64,000 nucleotides of DNA from Bacteroidota bacterium (GTDB lineage: Bacteria; Bacteroidota; Bacteroidia; Cytophagales; Cyclobacteriaceae): assembly GCA_018266395.1 (NCBI GenBank), contig JAFEAM010000012.1:186001-250000 (forward strand). The letters run 5' to 3'. The position numbers were made by a program, and so were the translations under genes. The notes under the pieces were generated by a model that worked only from the letters and a program-made list of their open reading frames with translations, did no database searches and was not told the DNA's origin. This document shows positions 61,196-64,000 of the stretch, in pieces (within the stretch, counting starts at the first letter, position 1; each line of letters opens with the position of its first letter).

Positions 61196-63309
61196 TGGCA
61201 GTTGAAAGGAGACTCAGGATTGCATTGGTAGGCAAACCGAATTCGGGGAAGTCTTCTTTATTCAATGCGCTCACCGGCCTCAAGCAAAAGATCGGGAACT
61301 TCCCGGGCATTACAGTCGACAAACGGACAGGCTCATGTCAGTTGAACGACTACACCGAAGCGGACATCATCGATTTGCCTGGTATCTACAGTCTTTATCC
61401 CCGCACGCTCGATGAGAAGATTGTTGTTGAAATCCTTACCAACAAAAAGGGTCCGGACTTTCCGGATCGCATAGCGGTTATTGCGGATGCCACCAATCTT
61501 CGCAACTGCCTATTATTGCTGACCCAAGTCATCGATCTGGGATTGCCCGTTGTGCTCGGGCTCAACATGATGGATCTCGCCGCCAAGTCAGGATTGAGCC
61601 TTGACGTCAAGAAACTTTCCGCCCTGTTCGATGTACCGGTGGTCATGCTCAACGCAAGGCAGGGGTTTGGGATTGATGAACTCAAGAGACAATTGGCAGG
61701 AGATCTCAAGCCCTCAGGGAAGAGAATTTTTGATACGCTTAACGGGATGGGGAGCGCCGTCGATGCCGTTAAGGAGCATTTCAAGCTGAGCAGTTTCTAT
61801 GAGGCGTTTCAGTATTTGCAGCAGCCGGATAACCTCAAGTTCCTTTCTGGCCAGGAAAAGGATTTCATCAAGCGCGTCGCTTCCGAGCACTCCTTTTTTC
61901 CTCACAAGTACCAGGGCGCCGAAACGATCCACCGGTACGGTTATATCCAGGAGGTACTGGATGCTGTCGTAGTAAAATCGGCAAAGCAAAATTGGAAGGT
62001 CGGCACAAACCGCCTGGATCAAATCCTCACTCACCGCATATGGGGATACGTGATATTTCTGGTCATCCTTTTTTCGATTTTTCAGTCCGTCTTTGCCCTT
62101 GCCCAACTTCCCATGGATGCAATAGATCGTGGGTTTGCCGATCTCAGCGCCTGGCTTAATGCAAGGCTGCCTTCCGGACCATTATTTGAACTCATTTCAA
62201 ACGGCATTGTTCCGGGCATCGGAGGCATCATTATCTTCATTCCGCAAATAGCCATCCTTTTTGCTTTCATTTCCATGCTGGAAGAAAGCGGCTACATGTC
62301 GAGGGTGGTGTTCCTGATGGACAAGGTCATGAGACATTTCGGACTAAGCGGAAGGAGCGTGGTGCCGCTGATGTCCGGGCTTGCATGTGCCATTCCAGCG
62401 ATTATGGCAACACGCACAATTGAGAACTGGAAGGAGAGACTCATTACCATCTTTGTTACGCCACTGATGAGTTGTTCAGCCCGCCTGCCGGTATTTGCCA
62501 TTCTGGTGGCGCTGATTATTCCCGACAAAAGAGTCTTCGGCCTGATCGGCTTGCAGGGAGCGGCACTCATGGGACTTTATTTGCTGGGATTCATTGCTGC
62601 TTTGCTTTCTGCACTGCTGCTTAAATCTTTTGTCAAGAACACCGAGCGCAGTTTCTTCATCATGGAGATGCCCACCTACAAGGTGCCCAAATGGTCAAAC
62701 GTGGGATTCACTATTGTTGAGAAGACAAAGACTTTTGTCTTGCAGGCAGGGAAGATCATTATCGCGGTGTCTATCATTTTGTGGGTATTGGCAAGCTACG
62801 GGCCGAAGGAGGTCATGAACCAGGCGAGACAGGTCGTCCGCGAGCAGACAACTAATGAGCAGCTAACAGAAGAGCAATTTGAAAACAGGGTCGCTGCCTA
62901 CAAACTCGAGCACTCCTATGCGGGCACTATCGGAAAGTTCATGGCACCCGTAATTAAGCCTCTTGGCTTTGATTGGAAGATTGGAATCGCTTTGATTACA
63001 TCCTTTGCTGCGCGGGAAGTATTTGTGAGCACGATTGCCACCATCTACAGCCTGGGCAGCGCCGAAGACAATGTGACCATACGAAACAGACTGAAGGACG
63101 AGATCAATCCTGAAACAGGACAACCCCAGTTTACGCCAGCGGTCGGATTTTCACTCCTGATCTTCTACGTCTTTGCAATGCAATGCATGAGCACACTGGC
63201 CATCGTGAAAAGGGAAACTAAAGGGTGGAAATGGCCGCTGTTGCAACTGTTCTACATGAGCGGACTGGCCTACACATCGGCGTTCATCGTTTTTCAGCTC
63301 CTTTCCTGA
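61195..63309 (+). CDS. feoB: Ferrous iron transporter FeoB
   Basis: A 704-residue inner-membrane protein with an N-terminal G-protein domain. The G1 motif is GKPNSGKSS rather than the common GNPNxGKTT, followed by G2 NFPGITVDKRTG, G3 DLPGIYSL and G4 NMMD. After a helical GDI-like domain come about nine to ten membrane helices with the Gate segments FGLSGRSVVPLMSGLACAIPAIMATRTI and AAREVFVSTIATIYS, including conserved Cys in LMSCSARLP and SGLACAIP. GTP hydrolysis drives Fe2+ uptake under low oxygen. ATG 61195 overlaps the feoA stop. FeoC is not seen. Confidence 0.95.
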   Translation: MAVERRLRIALVGKPNSGKSSLFNALTGLKQKIGNFPGITVDKRTGSCQLNDYTEADIIDLPGIYSLYPRTLDEKIVVEILTNKKGPDFPDRIAVIADATNLRNCLLLLTQVIDLGLPVVLGLNMMDLAAKSGLSLDVKKLSALFDVPVVMLNARQGFGIDELKRQLAGDLKPSGKRIFDTLNGMGSAVDAVKEHFKLSSFYEAFQYLQQPDNLKFLSGQEKDFIKRVASEHSFFPHKYQGAETIHRYGYIQEVLDAVVVKSAKQNWKVGTNRLDQILTHRIWGYVIFLVILFSIFQSVFALAQLPMDAIDRGFADLSAWLNARLPSGPLFELISNGIVPGIGGIIIFIPQIAILFAFISMLEESGYMSRVVFLMDKVMRHFGLSGRSVVPLMSGLACAIPAIMATRTIENWKERLITIFVTPLMSCSARLPVFAILVALIIPDKRVFGLIGLQGAALMGLYLLGFIAALLSALLLKSFVKNTERSFFIMEMPTYKVPKWSNVGFTIVEKTKTFVLQAGKIIIAVSIILWVLASYGPKEVMNQARQVVREQTTNEQLTEEQFENRVAAYKLEHSYAGTIGKFMAPVIKPLGFDWKIGIALITSFAAREVFVSTIATIYSLGSAEDNVTIRNRLKDEINPETGQPQFTPAVGFSLLIFYVFAMQCMSTLAIVKRETKGWKWPLLQLFYMSGLAYTSAFIVFQLLS

Positions 63310-63332
63310 TCACTATCTTTCGGGAATTCATT

Positions 63333-64000
63333 ATGCGGCCATTATTGCTTCTGTCCGGCCTTCTGCTCTTTTCATGCAACTGGAAAGACTCTGCAAATAA
63401 ATTTTCAGACGGGGCCATCGTCAAAATCTATGAATGGAAGGACCGCCGTTTGACAGACAGTCTGTTGAGATATTTGAAGTCAGACCAGGCAGTCTATCGA
63501 CGTGAAGCATCATTGGCATTTGCATCGGTGCAGGATTCGATTGCAGCTCTTCCATTGGGAGCGTTGCTGCTGGAGGATCCAGACTCGTCCGTAAGAAAAT
63601 GTGCAGCATTTGCGCTTGGGCAGACAGGCGGATTCCAATCGGTGAATGCGCTGCTGCCGGGATTGTCAGATAAAGGCAGATACGTGGTAAGGGAGGTGTT
63701 GGAGGCGTTGGGCAAAACGGTGGGTGATATGGATCGAGGCGCATTGATCGAATTCAAATCATCCGACACACTGCTGCAAGAGGGTCTGGCCTGGGCCTTT
63801 TACCAGCTGGCACTTAGAAAAAAAGCCGACAGCATGGTAGTAAGGCGAGGCGCGAACCTGCTTCTCCCACCAAACTCCAGGGGTACCCGACTAGGGGCAG
63901 CACATTTTTTCGGCAGATCAGCTAAAGTCAGCGGAAAAGGCTTTGAAACAGCACTCATTGAAGCAGGCACAAAGGACAAGGATGCTGAAGTGCGAATTGC
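63333..64000 (+). CDS. HEAT-repeat lipoprotein, cut at the window end (possible PPIase N terminus)
   Basis: An ATG at 63333 opens a frame that stays open to position 64000 and gives about 222 residues. The signal peptide MRPLLLLSGLLLFSCNW has lipobox LFSC. The chain continues with HEAT-type helical pairs (YRREASLAFASVQDS…LLEDPDSSVRKCAAFALGQTG; DKGRYVVREVLEALGK; DKDAEVRI at the edge). In Cytophagales similar N termini belong to long HEAT-repeat proteins with a C-terminal cyclophilin-type PPIase; the window ends too early to see this. It lies 23 bases after feoB. Confidence 0.7.
   Translation, partial: MRPLLLLSGLLLFSCNWKDSANKFSDGAIVKIYEWKDRRLTDSLLRYLKSDQAVYRREASLAFASVQDSIAALPLGALLLEDPDSSVRKCAAFALGQTGGFQSVNALLPGLSDKGRYVVREVLEALGKTVGDMDRGALIEFKSSDTLLQEGLAWAFYQLALRKKADSMVVRRGANLLLPPNSRGTRLGAAHFFGRSAKVSGKGFETALIEAGTKDKDAEVRI

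Noticed and set aside
1-64000. Mobile elements, prophage, CRISPR, rRNA or tRNA genes
   Set aside because: No transposase, integrase, regular spacer-repeat array or RNA gene was recognised; gaps between genes are mostly too short.

Overview
The window looks like an ordinary chromosomal stretch from a Bacteroidota bacterium, most likely order Cytophagales. The support is: an ECF sigma/FecR anti-sigma pair of the Bacteroidetes type, STN and carboxypeptidase-regulatory-like domains, OmpA/PD40 outer-membrane proteins, signal peptides cut before Gln (…AQ), many short lipoproteins, and several exact copies of the Bacteroidetes -7 promoter element TAnnTTTG a short distance before start codons. I see no rRNA, tRNA, CRISPR array, transposase, integrase or phage gene. 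Coding density is high, and the only gene-free stretch over 300 bases is 40076-40633, which holds unusual repeats.

Layout. 1-4511: cut-off minus-strand gene start, LEA14-like lipoprotein, then a minus-strand run of lptB, recJ, a collagen-like glycine-rich secreted protein and a SPOR-type envelope protein. 4611-12067: fumC and the glutamate synthase pair gltD/gltB. 12273-17635: M20 dipeptidase, a large BNR/Asp-box (sortilin-like) exported protein and a LolA-like protein. 17832-26425: plus-strand envelope block (dsbD, M23 peptidase, patatin with outer-membrane barrel, two OmpA proteins). 26422-33881: transglutaminase-like protein with a stop codon inside its apparent signal peptide, aldehyde dehydrogenase, AsmA-family protein, small lipoprotein, amino-acid permease. 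33906-38071: coaX, then an overlapping operon of ECF sigma factor, FecR anti-sigma factor and an STN protein carrying a 16-residue surface-type repeat. 38308-41362: degenerate acyl-carrier-like small protein, two related secreted proteins, repeat-rich intergenic DNA and an outer-membrane lipoprotein. 41426-52241: nitroreductase, PLP-dependent dehydratase, tandem M1 aminopeptidases with HupE, DUF6702, tpiA, acetyltransferase and a trans-sulfuration enzyme. 52305-56120: DUF1080 lipoprotein, a free-standing IF-2 N-domain-like protein followed by DUF1330 and arfB, and a beta-lactamase-family lipoprotein. 56124-60186: malonate module (malonyl-CoA synthetase plus MadL/MadM transporter), DUF2911 and a duplicated-domain lipoprotein. 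60453-64000: two very small proteins, feoA/feoB and a HEAT-repeat lipoprotein cut by the window end.

How the parts relate. Much of the window serves the cell envelope: LPS export (lptB), periplasmic disulfide chemistry (dsbD), peptidoglycan hydrolysis and anchoring (M23, OmpA, SPOR), outer-membrane lipid or lipoprotein handling (LolA-like, AsmA, patatin), and sigma/anti-sigma envelope signalling. Central metabolism is represented by fumarase, GOGAT, triosephosphate isomerase, pantothenate kinase and the malonate module. The most unusual items are the IF-2 N-domain-like protein next to the ribosome-rescue factor, the carrier-like small protein lacking the attachment serine, the sigma/FecR operon whose third gene is a 16-residue-repeat surface protein rather than a TonB receptor, the helically phased 10-11 bp array at 40175-40448, and the stop-interrupted signal peptide at 27172-27237. 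I found no single system that I can call clearly undescribed.
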